Origin: Alloalcanivorax dieselolei B5
GTDB taxonomy: Bacteria > Pseudomonadota > Gammaproteobacteria > Pseudomonadales > Alcanivoracaceae
NCBI RefSeq assembly: GCF_000300005.1
Contig: NC_018691.1
Span: forward strand, 3,658,001-3,722,000
Length of the DNA: 64,000 nucleotides
Direction: 5' to 3'
In this document: piece by piece, positions 52,057-60,097 of the stretch
Numbering within the stretch: the first letter of the stretch is position 1
Layout of the letters: the number at the start of each line of letters is the position of its first letter
The notes under the pieces: model-generated
What the model was told of the DNA's origin: nothing
Database searches by the model: none
Seen by the model: only the letters and a program-made list of their open reading frames with translations
Program-made: the position numbers and the translations under genes

Positions 52057-52962
52057 TCAGGCCAACAGTGCCGCCGGCTCGGCCAGGTGCCATTTCAGAT
52101 GTTCCGCGAAACTGTACGCGGCCACCGGCAAGCGGCGGCCGCGCAGCTGTGCCAGCAGCAGTTTGCCGCGGGGGAAGCCGTGATCTTCAATTTCCCGTGC
52201 CACCAGATCACCGCCGTCGGTGAGTGCGCCCACTGAAATCTGGAACGACACTGCTTGTTCGCGATGCAGAAAGCCACGCAGAAATTCAAAGGAATTACTC
52301 TGCACCGCCGGCGTGAAACGCACCGAGCTGCGGGCCAGAAAGCGATCCAGCATTTCTCGCCCGGCGGTGCCCCTTCCCGCCAGAGCCAATGGCCAGTCGA
52401 CACAATCCCTGAGCCGTAGTGACGGTTTCTCCACCAACGGATGGGTATGGTGCATCCACGCCACCAGCTTCTGCTCGTAGGAACCGAGTATCTGCAGATC
52501 CGGCTCCGGCTGCAGGTTGAAAACCAGCGCCAGGTCGCTGTCGAAGTCACGCAGTACGTCCAACGCGTGCAGATGATCAGCAACGTTCACTTCGAATTCC
52601 ACCGCCGGGTGCGCTTCACGAAACGCCTGCACCGCATGGGGCAGAAACACCGGCGCCAGCGCCTGGCTGCACACCAGCCGCACCAGGCCACGCCGCAGTC
52701 CGGACAGATCCTCGATATTGGACCGCACGCGCTCCAGCTCCGCCGTGCGATCACGGATATAGGCGACGAACAGCTCCCCGGCGGCGGTGAGGCGCATCCC
52801 CCGCGGCAGCCGTTCGAAGATCGGTGCTCCCAGTTCGTCCTCCAGGTCCTGAATCCGGCGAATCACCGCCGAGGGGGCCACATGCAAGCGCTCCGCTGCC
52901 TGCCGCACCGATCCCACCCGTGCCACCTCATCCACGTAACGAAGAAACCGAAGGTGATTCAT
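52057..52962 (-). CDS. LysR-family regulator of the heterocycle locus
   Basis: A 301-residue LysR protein: winged helix FLRYVDEVARVGSVRQAAERLHVAPSAVIRRIQDLED, then an effector domain. The ATG at 52962 follows CAGGG; the frame extends further but without a ribosome site. It is divergent from the isochorismatase-fold gene and convergent with the amidohydrolase gene, so it is well placed to control both units. Confidence 0.88.
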   Translation of the reverse strand: MNHLRFLRYVDEVARVGSVRQAAERLHVAPSAVIRRIQDLEDELGAPIFERLPRGMRLTAAGELFVAYIRDRTAELERVRSNIEDLSGLRRGLVRLVCSQALAPVFLPHAVQAFREAHPAVEFEVNVADHLHALDVLRDFDSDLALVFNLQPEPDLQILGSYEQKLVAWMHHTHPLVEKPSLRLRDCVDWPLALAGRGTAGREMLDRFLARSSVRFTPAVQSNSFEFLRGFLHREQAVSFQISVGALTDGGDLVAREIEDHGFPRGKLLLAQLRGRRLPVAAYSFAEHLKWHLAEPAALLA

Positions 52963-53019
52963 AGCCCTGCCCGTTTGCTGTGATGGTCGATCACGCAAGC
53001 AGGTTTAGTGCCATATACC

Positions 53020-53036
53020 GTTGCCAAAATCGCAAC
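53020..53036. promoter_or_regulatory. Inverted repeat in the LysR/hydrolase divergent region
   Basis: GTTGC-N7-GCAAC at 53020-53036 is a perfect two-arm dyad of LysR-site size, 58 bp from the LysR start and about 90 bp before the divergent hydrolase gene. It is a candidate binding site for the LysR product. Confidence 0.45.
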
Positions 53037-53123
53037 AGTTAAGCGCCCAAAAAGCAATAAAAGAGAACAGCCTATGGCACGTGGCGTGCTTGGTTACTGG
53101 CGTTGAATACAACGTGAAGAGCG

Positions 53124-53906
53124 ATGCCGGACATGACCCAGCCCCCGACCACCAGGATGCCCCCCCTTAGCCAACAATGGCATGACACCGAACAGGGCGT
53201 CAGCCTGATCCGATTTCCCCTGCCGGCCCGCCCCATTACGATGCAGGCGCAGCCGGAATGCATCGAATTGGACCTCAACCGTACCCAGTTGGTGGTGGTC
53301 GACATGCAGAACGATTTCTGCCACCCGCAAGGCTGGTTCGGTATCCAGGGAGTCGATATTTCACCGATGCGCTCACCGCTGACCACCCTGATCCCGCTGG
53401 TGGACGGCTGGCGCGCACTGGGCTACCCGGTGCTGTGGCTGAATTGGGGGATTCGTCCAGACTGCGCCAATCTCAGCCCCACCCAATTGCACAAGGGACG
53501 GCGTCTGCCCGACGGTATTGGTTACGGCGACGCCCTCCCCGGCCAGGACAGCCGCGCCGTGGTGGCCGGCGATTGGGGCGCGCGCAACGTCGATGAACTG
53601 CCGCCGCGGGAAGGCGATTTGTTGATTCACAAACATCGCCTGAGCGGATTCTGGGACAGTGAGCTGGATTCGGTGCTGCGTCAGCGTGGCATCACCACTT
53701 TGCTGTTCGCCGGCATCAACACCGACCGCTGCGTGTTCAGCACACTGCAGGACGCCGCCTTTCTTGGTTACGACTGCGTGCTGCTCGAAGACGCGTGCGG
53801 CACGCCCTCTCCACAGTACGTCAGCGACGCCATTTATTTTCTTGTTCGCCAATTACACGGCTTCGTCGGCCGCGCCACGCATCTGCTCGACGCCTGCGCA
53901 CCGTGA
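53124..53906 (+). CDS. Isochorismatase-fold cysteine hydrolase
   Basis: A 260-residue hydrolase of the isochorismatase/nicotinamidase superfamily. The Asp-Lys-Cys triad is visible: VVVDMQNDFCHP, LLIHKHRLSGFWDSEL and FAGINTDRCVFSTLQDAAF. Close functional relatives are RutB-type ureidoacrylate amidohydrolase, biuret hydrolase and N-carbamoyl amidases, which cleave the open-chain ureides left after ring opening. The start at 53124 is the first plausible ATG; the ribosome site is weak. First gene of a seven-gene run ending with the LOG protein. Confidence 0.87.
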   Translation: MPDMTQPPTTRMPPLSQQWHDTEQGVSLIRFPLPARPITMQAQPECIELDLNRTQLVVVDMQNDFCHPQGWFGIQGVDISPMRSPLTTLIPLVDGWRALGYPVLWLNWGIRPDCANLSPTQLHKGRRLPDGIGYGDALPGQDSRAVVAGDWGARNVDELPPREGDLLIHKHRLSGFWDSELDSVLRQRGITTLLFAGINTDRCVFSTLQDAAFLGYDCVLLEDACGTPSPQYVSDAIYFLVRQLHGFVGRATHLLDACAP

Positions 53907-53948
53907 CACCGGTTTTCATTCCATAACCGCCAACGTTAAGGATTTGCC

Positions 53949-54977
53949 ATGACATCGTTTACCCGTCTGCTTCGCTACTGCCTTATGGCCAGCCTGCTGG
54001 TCAGCGCCGCCCTGGCCGGCGCTGATACCCGTTTGAAGATGGTGCTCAACTGGAAATACGAAGGCTCCCAGGCCTGGTTCTTCCTGGCCAAGGAAAAAGG
54101 TTATTTCAAGGAGGAAGGCATCGATGTGGTGCTCGACCAGGGCGAAGGCTCCGCCGCGTCCATCGGCAAGGTCGCCAGCGGCGCCTATGACGTCGGCTTC
54201 GGCGACACCAACGCCATCATCGAGGCCGCCGCCACCCATCCGGATCGCGCCCCGGTGGCGGTCTACATGATCTACAACACGCCGCCGTTCGTGATCGCGG
54301 TAAAAAGCGGCAGTGACATCAAAACACCGGGCGATCTGTCTGGTAAAACCCTGGCCGGCCCAGCCAACGACGGCGCGCTGAAACTGTTCCCGGCGCTGGC
54401 CCGCCAGGTCGGCCTGGACACCGATTCGGTGAACATTCTCAACGTGGCGCCGAACCTGCGCGAACAAACGCTGCTGCGTGACCGTGCCGACGGCATCTTT
54501 GGTTACCTCAATACGATCCGCTTCTCCGCCAAACTCGTGGGCATGAACCCGGACCAGGACCTGCGCTTCATCCGCTACAGCGACCATGGTCTGGATCTGT
54601 ATTCCAACGCGGTGTTCTTCTCCCAGGACATCATCAACGAAAAACCGGAAGTCGTGCACGGTTTCGTGCGGGCGCTGAACAAAGCGATCAAGGAAGTGAT
54701 CGCCGATCCGGACGCCGGCGTCGACTACGTGCTGAAGCAGGAACCACTGCTGAACAGGGAAGTGGAGAAAGCCCGTCTTCTGGCCACTCTGCAATGGGAA
54801 ATGAACCACCCGGAAATCGGGAAAATCGGCCTGGGCGCGGTGGATCAGGCCCGTCTCAAACGCAGCATCGATATCGACGTGCAAGCGAAAAACCTGCCGC
54901 GCGTCCCCACCGTGGAACAAATCTTCGACAGCCGTTTCCTGCCTGCCGAGGAAGATCGTATTCATCAATTGAAATGA
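53949..54977 (+). CDS. ABC transporter binding protein, NMT1/THI5-like (receptor 2)
   Basis: A 342-residue periplasmic receptor with a signal peptide (LMASLLVSAALAGADT). Blocks LKMVLNWKYEGSQAWFFLAKEKG and LDQGEGSAASIGKVASGAYDVGFGDTNAI match its paralogue at 49548 along the whole length. This one is in the operon with the ATPase and permease, so it is the primary receptor. The shared GFGD-x-NAII block suggests related ligands. Confidence 0.9.
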   Translation: MTSFTRLLRYCLMASLLVSAALAGADTRLKMVLNWKYEGSQAWFFLAKEKGYFKEEGIDVVLDQGEGSAASIGKVASGAYDVGFGDTNAIIEAAATHPDRAPVAVYMIYNTPPFVIAVKSGSDIKTPGDLSGKTLAGPANDGALKLFPALARQVGLDTDSVNILNVAPNLREQTLLRDRADGIFGYLNTIRFSAKLVGMNPDQDLRFIRYSDHGLDLYSNAVFFSQDIINEKPEVVHGFVRALNKAIKEVIADPDAGVDYVLKQEPLLNREVEKARLLATLQWEMNHPEIGKIGLGAVDQARLKRSIDIDVQAKNLPRVPTVEQIFDSRFLPAEEDRIHQLK

Positions 54978-54984
54978 GGACGGC

Positions 54985-55776
54985 ATGAAGCTCAATCTGC
55001 AAGGAAAAAACGTCATCATCACCGGCCCGGCCAAGGGCATGGGCCGGACCGTCACCCTCGCGTTCGCCGCCGAAGGGGCCAATCTGGCGCTTACCGGCCG
55101 GGACATCGCGGCGATTGAACCGGTCGCCGAGGAAGCCCGTGCTCTGGGCGTGACCGCCACGGTACTGCGCTGTGACCTGAGCATCGGTGCGCAAGTGAAC
55201 ACGATGGTCGCTGAAGCGGAAAAAACACTCGGCCCCATCGACGCCCTGATCAATGTCGCCGGCGGCTCCGGCCCGATCGGCAAGACCGGCTGGGAGACCA
55301 CCCAGGAAGAATTCGACGACATCGTCCGGATCAATATGACCGGCTGCTTCAACACCATGCGCGCGGTGCTGCCCGGCATGATCGCCAACAGCGGCGGCAA
55401 GATCGTCAACGTCGGCGGCACCTTCGGTATGCACGGCCGCGCCGGGCGTATGGCCTATTCCGCCTCGAAATGGGGACTGCGCGGCATCACCAAGAGCTTC
55501 GCCATCGAAGCCGGCCCGCACAACATCAACGTCAACTGCGTGGCACCGGGCATGGTCGACGGCCCCCGCTTCCGTGACAAAGTCTGCGCCAACATGGCCG
55601 CCGCCCAGGGCATTTCGCTGGAACAGGCGATGCAGCGTCACGCCGAGGACTATGCCCTGCGGCGTGTCACTACCGACCAGGACGTGGCGCACGCCTGCCT
55701 GTTCCTGGCCAGCGAGGTGTCACGCCAGATCACCGGAGTGGACCTGCCGGTGGATGGCGGCTGGGCCGCCTTATAA
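54985..55776 (+). CDS. Short-chain dehydrogenase/reductase
   Basis: A 263-residue classical SDR. The nucleotide motif is VIITGPAKGMGR (with P in place of the usual first G spacing residue), NVAGGSG is the NNAG-type motif, and the catalytic Tyr-Lys are in MAYSASKWGLRG. The C-terminus GVDLPVDGGWAAL is typical. It would oxidise or reduce an alcohol/ketone in the same pathway as the hydrolases. Ten bases separate it from the next gene. Confidence 0.9.
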   Translation: MKLNLQGKNVIITGPAKGMGRTVTLAFAAEGANLALTGRDIAAIEPVAEEARALGVTATVLRCDLSIGAQVNTMVAEAEKTLGPIDALINVAGGSGPIGKTGWETTQEEFDDIVRINMTGCFNTMRAVLPGMIANSGGKIVNVGGTFGMHGRAGRMAYSASKWGLRGITKSFAIEAGPHNINVNCVAPGMVDGPRFRDKVCANMAAAQGISLEQAMQRHAEDYALRRVTTDQDVAHACLFLASEVSRQITGVDLPVDGGWAAL

Positions 55777-55786
55777 GGAGAAGAGT

Positions 55787-57259
55787 ATGAAAACGGTAGA
55801 TACGGTTATTCGCGGCGGCACCGTGGTGTCGTCCCAGCGGATAGTGAAAGCCTCCGTAGCCATCGATAATGGTCTGATCGTCGCCGTCGGCGATGATGCG
55901 GTTATGCCCGACGCACGGGAAACGGTGTCCGCCGAAGGGCTCTATGTGTTGCCCGGCGCCATCGACAGCCATGTCCACTTCCGCGATCCAGGGTATCCGC
56001 ACAAGGAAACCTGGAAAACCGGCTCGGCGGCGGCCGCTTGCGGCGGCGTCACCACGGTGTTCGACATGCCCAACACCAACCCGCCCACCGGCACGTTGGA
56101 AGCCCTGGCGATGAAACTGAAGGCGGCGGAAAGTTCCTATGTGGACTTCGGCATCCACGCGCTGTTCGACGACAGCACAGTGGCAACCCTCATCGACCTG
56201 CTCGACGGCGGCGCCACCAGTTTCAAGGCGTTCGTCGGCAACACCTTCGGCAATCTGCCCGCCCCCAGTGACGGCGCTCTGCTGGAAGGCTTTGAAACAC
56301 TGGCGCCGCTGGGTATTCGTACCACCGTGCACGCGGAAAATTCCTCAATCATGGCACGGCGCCAGAAACATCTGCGTGACGCCGGCCGTACCGATCCCCT
56401 GGCGCATCTGGCGGCGCGGCCGGCGGTTGCTGAAATCGAGGCCATCGGCCGCATCATCACTCTGGCGGAGTGGACTGGCGCACGGGTCCACATCGCCCAC
56501 CACAGTGCCGCGGATTCCCTTTATCTGTTGCGTGAAGCGAAACGGCGCGGCGTCGATGTTACCGCCGAAACCTGTCCCCAGTATCTGTTGCTCAATACCG
56601 TCAATATGCTCGATCTGGGCGGTCTGTTAAGGGTCAATCCACCGGTACGCGAACCACGCCACAACGAGCCGTTATGGCGGGCCCTGCTCGACGGCGTGAT
56701 CGACATGATCGCCACCGACCACGCTCCCCATGCGCCGGAGGAGAAAACCCGCGACGATATCTGGGAATGCGACTGCGGCTTTCCCGGCGTGGAAACGCAG
56801 ATGCCGCTGATGCTCACCGAAATCAATGGCGGCCGCGCGGCGATCACCGACTATGTGCGCTGGAGTGCCGAAGCCCCGGCCCGGGCCTGGGGTTTGCAGG
56901 GCATCAAAGGGGTGATCGCCCCCGGCGCCCATGCCGATATCGTCCTGGTGGACATGGGCCGCAGCGAAAATCTCTCCCAGTACCGCCTGCAGTCAATCGG
57001 CAAGATTTCCCCCTGGCACGACCGGCAAGTCAAAGGCTGCCCACTGCACACCATGGTGCGCGGTCGTTTCGTGGTGCGTGACGGTGAGCTGCTGGAACAC
57101 ACCGCGGGTTGGGGCCAATCGATAAAACCGGTGCAACGAATGCCGCCCGCGCGGGTCGCTCACCCGGACACCACCACCCGTGCCATCACCGAGCCGGGCG
57201 CGGCGGAGCGGGAAGCCAGAGCCACTGCCGGGGGAGCATCATGCAAGATACACCGCTGA
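55787..57259 (+). CDS. Dihydroorotase/allantoinase/hydantoinase-like cyclic amidase
   Basis: A 490-residue binuclear-metal amidohydrolase that opens cyclic ureides. Metal ligands: DSHVHFRDPGYPHKE (HxH), the carboxylated Lys in GATSFKAFVG, VHAENS, HIAHHSAADS and MIATDHAPHAPEEK. The ATG at 55787 after AAGGAG is chosen; the frame extends upstream over the SDR gene. It is 40-60 residues longer than most relatives at the C-terminus, and this tail overlaps the ATPase gene by 19 bases. pyrC-type biosynthetic function is unlikely given the operon; a catabolic role fits. Confidence 0.88.
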   Translation: MKTVDTVIRGGTVVSSQRIVKASVAIDNGLIVAVGDDAVMPDARETVSAEGLYVLPGAIDSHVHFRDPGYPHKETWKTGSAAAACGGVTTVFDMPNTNPPTGTLEALAMKLKAAESSYVDFGIHALFDDSTVATLIDLLDGGATSFKAFVGNTFGNLPAPSDGALLEGFETLAPLGIRTTVHAENSSIMARRQKHLRDAGRTDPLAHLAARPAVAEIEAIGRIITLAEWTGARVHIAHHSAADSLYLLREAKRRGVDVTAETCPQYLLLNTVNMLDLGGLLRVNPPVREPRHNEPLWRALLDGVIDMIATDHAPHAPEEKTRDDIWECDCGFPGVETQMPLMLTEINGGRAAITDYVRWSAEAPARAWGLQGIKGVIAPGAHADIVLVDMGRSENLSQYRLQSIGKISPWHDRQVKGCPLHTMVRGRFVVRDGELLEHTAGWGQSIKPVQRMPPARVAHPDTTTRAITEPGAAEREARATAGGASCKIHR

Positions 57260-58059
57260 TCGAACTGTCCCAGGTTACCGTTCGCTACGGCGATCCGGAG
57301 AGCGGCACCCTGGCTCTGGCACAGACCAGCCTGCGCATCGACCGCGGCGACTTTGTCGCCCTGGTCGGCCCCAGCGGCTGTGGCAAATCCACCATTCTGA
57401 AACTGGTGGCGGGATTGCTCACCGCCAGTTCCGGAGGCGTGCTGCTGAACGGCCGCGAAGCCAACTACAAAGGCATCGGCATCGGTCTGGCGTTTCAGAA
57501 TCCGACCATGATGCCCTGGCTGACGATCCGCGAAAACATCATGATCCCGTTGAAAATCGTCGAGCCATACCGCAGCCAGTATGCGCGCAAAAAGAAAGGC
57601 GAATTCGCGGAAAAAGCCGATGCCATGCTGGCCCGGGTCGGGCTGGCCGGCCTCGGTGACAAACGGCCCTGGGAACTGTCCGGCGGCATGTTACAGCGGG
57701 CCTCGCTGTGCCGGGCACTGATCCACGAGCCGCAATTATTATTGCTCGACGAGCCCTTTGGTGCCCTCGATTCATTCACCCGGGAGGAACTCTGGGGCAT
57801 TCTCCAGCAGTTGTGGATGGACACCGGCTCCACAGTCCTGCTGGTTACCCACGATCTGCGCGAGGCGGCGTATCTGGCCAACCGGGTTTGCGTCATGTCG
57901 TCCCGGCCCGGGCGCATCCTGGAAGATTGTCCGGTGCCCTTTCCTCGCCCACGCAGCGAGGAAACGGCTTACCAACCGGAGTGCGTCAGTCTGATTCACA
58001 GCCTGCGCAAACAGATTGCCAACGCCCGCGCCGACGAACCCGCCCAGGAGAGCGCATGA
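57241..58059 (+). CDS. ABC transporter ATPase, NitT/TauT type
   Basis: A 272-residue ATPase: Walker A VGPSGCGKST, Q-loop GLAFQNPTMMPWLT, signature LSGGMLQRASLCRAL, Walker B LLLLDEPFGALDS, and H-loop VTHDLREAAYL. It drives the permease encoded next. The ATG at 57241 follows GGGGGAGC and lies inside the 3' end of the cyclic amidase gene. Confidence 0.93.
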   Translation: MQDTPLIELSQVTVRYGDPESGTLALAQTSLRIDRGDFVALVGPSGCGKSTILKLVAGLLTASSGGVLLNGREANYKGIGIGLAFQNPTMMPWLTIRENIMIPLKIVEPYRSQYARKKKGEFAEKADAMLARVGLAGLGDKRPWELSGGMLQRASLCRALIHEPQLLLLDEPFGALDSFTREELWGILQQLWMDTGSTVLLVTHDLREAAYLANRVCVMSSRPGRILEDCPVPFPRPRSEETAYQPECVSLIHSLRKQIANARADEPAQESA

Positions 58060-58838
58060 TGAAACCGCTGAATACCCAACAACGCCAGCGGCTGCTGTCG
58101 GTCATGGTACTGATCGGTTTTTTTCTGTTCTGGGAACTGGCCTGCCTGGCGTTCCAGGTTTCCGATCTGGTGTTGCCACGGCCGACACAAATCTTCCTGG
58201 TCCTGTTTGAAAAAATGCCGCTGCTCTGGCCACACACGGTGCAAACGCTCTACACCACGGTGCTGGGTTTTGCCCTGGGAGTGATCAGCGGCGTACTGCT
58301 CGGCGTCATGGTCGGCTCCTCGCGGCTGGCCTACAATGTGGCGTATCCGCTACTGGTGGGATTCTCCAGTATTCCCAAGGTGGCCGTGGTGCCGATTTTC
58401 GTGGTCTGGTTCGGTGCCGGCACGGTCCCGGCGGTGCTCACGTCGATGATCATCAGTATCTTCCCGGTGGTGGTCAACGTGGCCACCGGTCTGGCCAGCA
58501 CCGAGCCGGAATTCGAGGATGTGCTCAAGGTACTCGGCGCCAGCAAAAGAGATATTCTCTGGAATGTCAGTCTGCCGCGGGCACTGCCCTACTTGTTCGC
58601 ATCCCTGAAAGTCGCCATCACCCTGGCTTTCGTCGGCACCGTTCTGTCCGAGTCGGTGGCCGCCAACAAGGGCATCGGTAACGTCATGATGATCGCCAGC
58701 GGCAACTTCGACGTCGCCCTGGTGTTCGCCGGGCTGATCATTCTGGCGGTAATGGGCGTGTTGCTGTACGCGCTTTCCGCTTACGTCGAGCACCGCGTTA
58801 CCGGCTGGGCCCATCGCAAAACCGAGAACATGACATGA
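58056..58838 (+). CDS. ABC transporter permease, NitT/TauT type
   Basis: A 260-residue permease with six helices and the EAA loop FEDVLKVLGASKRDILWNVSLPRALP. Two successive ATGs (58056 and 58059) follow CAGGAG; the first overlaps the ATPase stop. With the ATPase and the receptors at 53949 and perhaps 49548 it forms the only complete importer of this locus. Confidence 0.92.
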   Translation: MMKPLNTQQRQRLLSVMVLIGFFLFWELACLAFQVSDLVLPRPTQIFLVLFEKMPLLWPHTVQTLYTTVLGFALGVISGVLLGVMVGSSRLAYNVAYPLLVGFSSIPKVAVVPIFVVWFGAGTVPAVLTSMIISIFPVVVNVATGLASTEPEFEDVLKVLGASKRDILWNVSLPRALPYLFASLKVAITLAFVGTVLSESVAANKGIGNVMMIASGNFDVALVFAGLIILAVMGVLLYALSAYVEHRVTGWAHRKTENMT

Positions 58839-59449
58839 ACCAGAACACTCAGACATTACAACGCATCGCCGTATTCTGCGGCTCCAATTTTGGCACCCAC
58901 GATGACTACCGGGAACAGGCGGCGGCCCTCGGCACACTGCTGGCGGAGCAGGGTATTACCCTGGTTTACGGCGGCACCAGCAAAGGGCTGATGGGGGTGG
59001 CGGCGGACGCCGCCCTCGCCGCCGGCGGAGAGGTGTTTGGTGTCATCAATCGCCGCTTGTTCGAACGCGGCCATCTCCATCCCCGGCTCTCAGGCCATGA
59101 AGTGGTGGACAATATGCGCCAGCGCAAAGCGCGCATGGCGGAACTGGCCGACGCCTTCATCGCTCTGCCCGGCGGCCTGGGAACCCTGGAGGAGTTGCTG
59201 GAAGCGGCAACGCTGAGCCAGCTGCGTGATCACGTCAACCGCCCCAGCAAGGCCTGTGGCGCGCTGAATATTCGCGGCTTCTATTCGCCATTGCAGGCGT
59301 TACTGAGCCATGCCGCGGCCGAAGGGTTCATGCCGGCCGCCCACCTGGATCTCATCGCCGTGGCGGATACGCCGGCGGCGTTACTGGCCGCGCTGGAGCA
59401 GTGGGTTCCGCCGGACGTCAACAAATGGATCGGCCAGCCCGGCTCCTGA
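58835..59449 (+). CDS. LOG-family nucleoside 5'-monophosphate phosphoribohydrolase
   Basis: A 204-residue LONELY GUY-type Rossmann enzyme with the PGGxGTxxE motif (ALPGGLGTLEELLEA) and the N-terminal VFCGSNFGTHDDYREQA. LOG enzymes release a free base from a nucleoside monophosphate (cytokinin riboside monophosphates in plants; AMP, CMP and others in PpnN-type bacterial relatives). The ATG overlaps the permease stop (ATGA), so it belongs to the heterocycle operon. There it might free a base for the amidohydrolases. That role is inferred. Confidence 0.9.
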   Translation: MNQNTQTLQRIAVFCGSNFGTHDDYREQAAALGTLLAEQGITLVYGGTSKGLMGVAADAALAAGGEVFGVINRRLFERGHLHPRLSGHEVVDNMRQRKARMAELADAFIALPGGLGTLEELLEAATLSQLRDHVNRPSKACGALNIRGFYSPLQALLSHAAAEGFMPAAHLDLIAVADTPAALLAALEQWVPPDVNKWIGQPGS

Positions 59450-59460
59450 TCCGGGGCCGT

Positions 59461-59488
59461 CGGAGGGCACGCTAGCCGCGCCCTTCCG
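59461..59488. terminator. Hairpin between converging LOG and DUF3830 genes
   Basis: CGGAGGGC (59461-59468) pairs with GCCCTTCCG (59480-59488) with a single bulge, 12 bases after the LOG stop, in an 81-bp gap between convergent genes. The T-run is absent. Confidence 0.4.
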
Positions 59489-59530
59489 GATTTCGCGCTG
59501 TCGCCAGTGACGACCGCGTTTTTCTGACCG

Positions 59531-59941
59531 TCACGCTTTCTCGAAAACGATATCCTGCGCTCCTTCCCACAGCACTTTCTGCCCCAGCGCGCGCAAATTC
59601 TCCTTGCCCTGGACAATGCTGAGAAAATGATTTCCGGCCAATTGGCCCATTTGGCTGGAGAAGCAGCAACTGCCATAGGCCATAATGATCTCGGTTTCGC
59701 TGTAGCCGCCGGGGTAGAACAGGATGTCACCCACCGAGGGATGGCTGGTGTGGTTCTCGAATGCCACGCCCAACTGCCAGTCACCGAGCGGAATCCAACA
59801 GCCCTCACCGCTCCAACGCACATGAATCAGGCGCTGACGGTAAGGCAGCAGCGCCTCGAACGCCGCCACCGTGTTCGGCGCATCGGCCTGGGTTTCAGCG
59901 ATAAACGTAAAGCCGCCGGCGGTGATACGAATCAAAGACAT
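59531..59941 (-). CDS. DUF3830 family, cyclophilin-like protein
   Basis: A 136-residue protein matching the DUF3830 cyclophilin-like fold by eye: FIAETQADAPNTVAAFEALLPY at the start, then WSGEGCWIPLGD, NHTSHPSVGDILFYPGG and a C-terminal helix. Relatives are often encoded near NMT1-type transporters and amidohydrolases; the function is not established. It faces the LOG gene. The association with the heterocycle locus is by proximity only. Confidence 0.75.
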   Translation of the reverse strand: MSLIRITAGGFTFIAETQADAPNTVAAFEALLPYRQRLIHVRWSGEGCWIPLGDWQLGVAFENHTSHPSVGDILFYPGGYSETEIIMAYGSCCFSSQMGQLAGNHFLSIVQGKENLRALGQKVLWEGAQDIVFEKA

Positions 59942-60020
59942 AGAATGTTATCCACAAGCAATGAGCAATATTGCCGGCTTAACAATACCCAAAAGCGCCG
60001 GCTTTTACCGGTCCGGAAAG

Positions 60021-60059
60021 GTGGTTTAAAACCACGACAACGTTGCCGGAAAGGCAACG
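60021..60059. promoter_or_regulatory. Two small palindromes before the dienelactone-hydrolase-like gene
   Basis: GTGGTTT-A-AAACCAC (60021-60035) is a perfect 7-1-7 dyad, and CGTTGCC-GGAAA-GGCAACG (60041-60059) is a perfect 7-bp hairpin. They lie 40-75 bp before the ATG at 60098 and may form an operator and a leader hairpin. Confidence 0.5.
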
Positions 60060-60097
60060 GTTGATTCCGGCTCATTCATCCACGACAGGACCCTGCC

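Noticed and set aside
55787-57259. Calling the cyclic amidase pyrC (biosynthetic dihydroorotase)
   Set aside because: Its neighbours are transport and catabolic genes rather than pyrB or other pyrimidine synthesis genes, and the motifs fit allantoinase and hydantoinase equally well.
49548-59449. Interpretation of the locus as thiamine precursor (HMP) salvage
   Set aside because: The NMT1/THI5 receptor fold is shared with many ligands, and no thiD, thiE, tenA or thiamine riboswitch is visible nearby.
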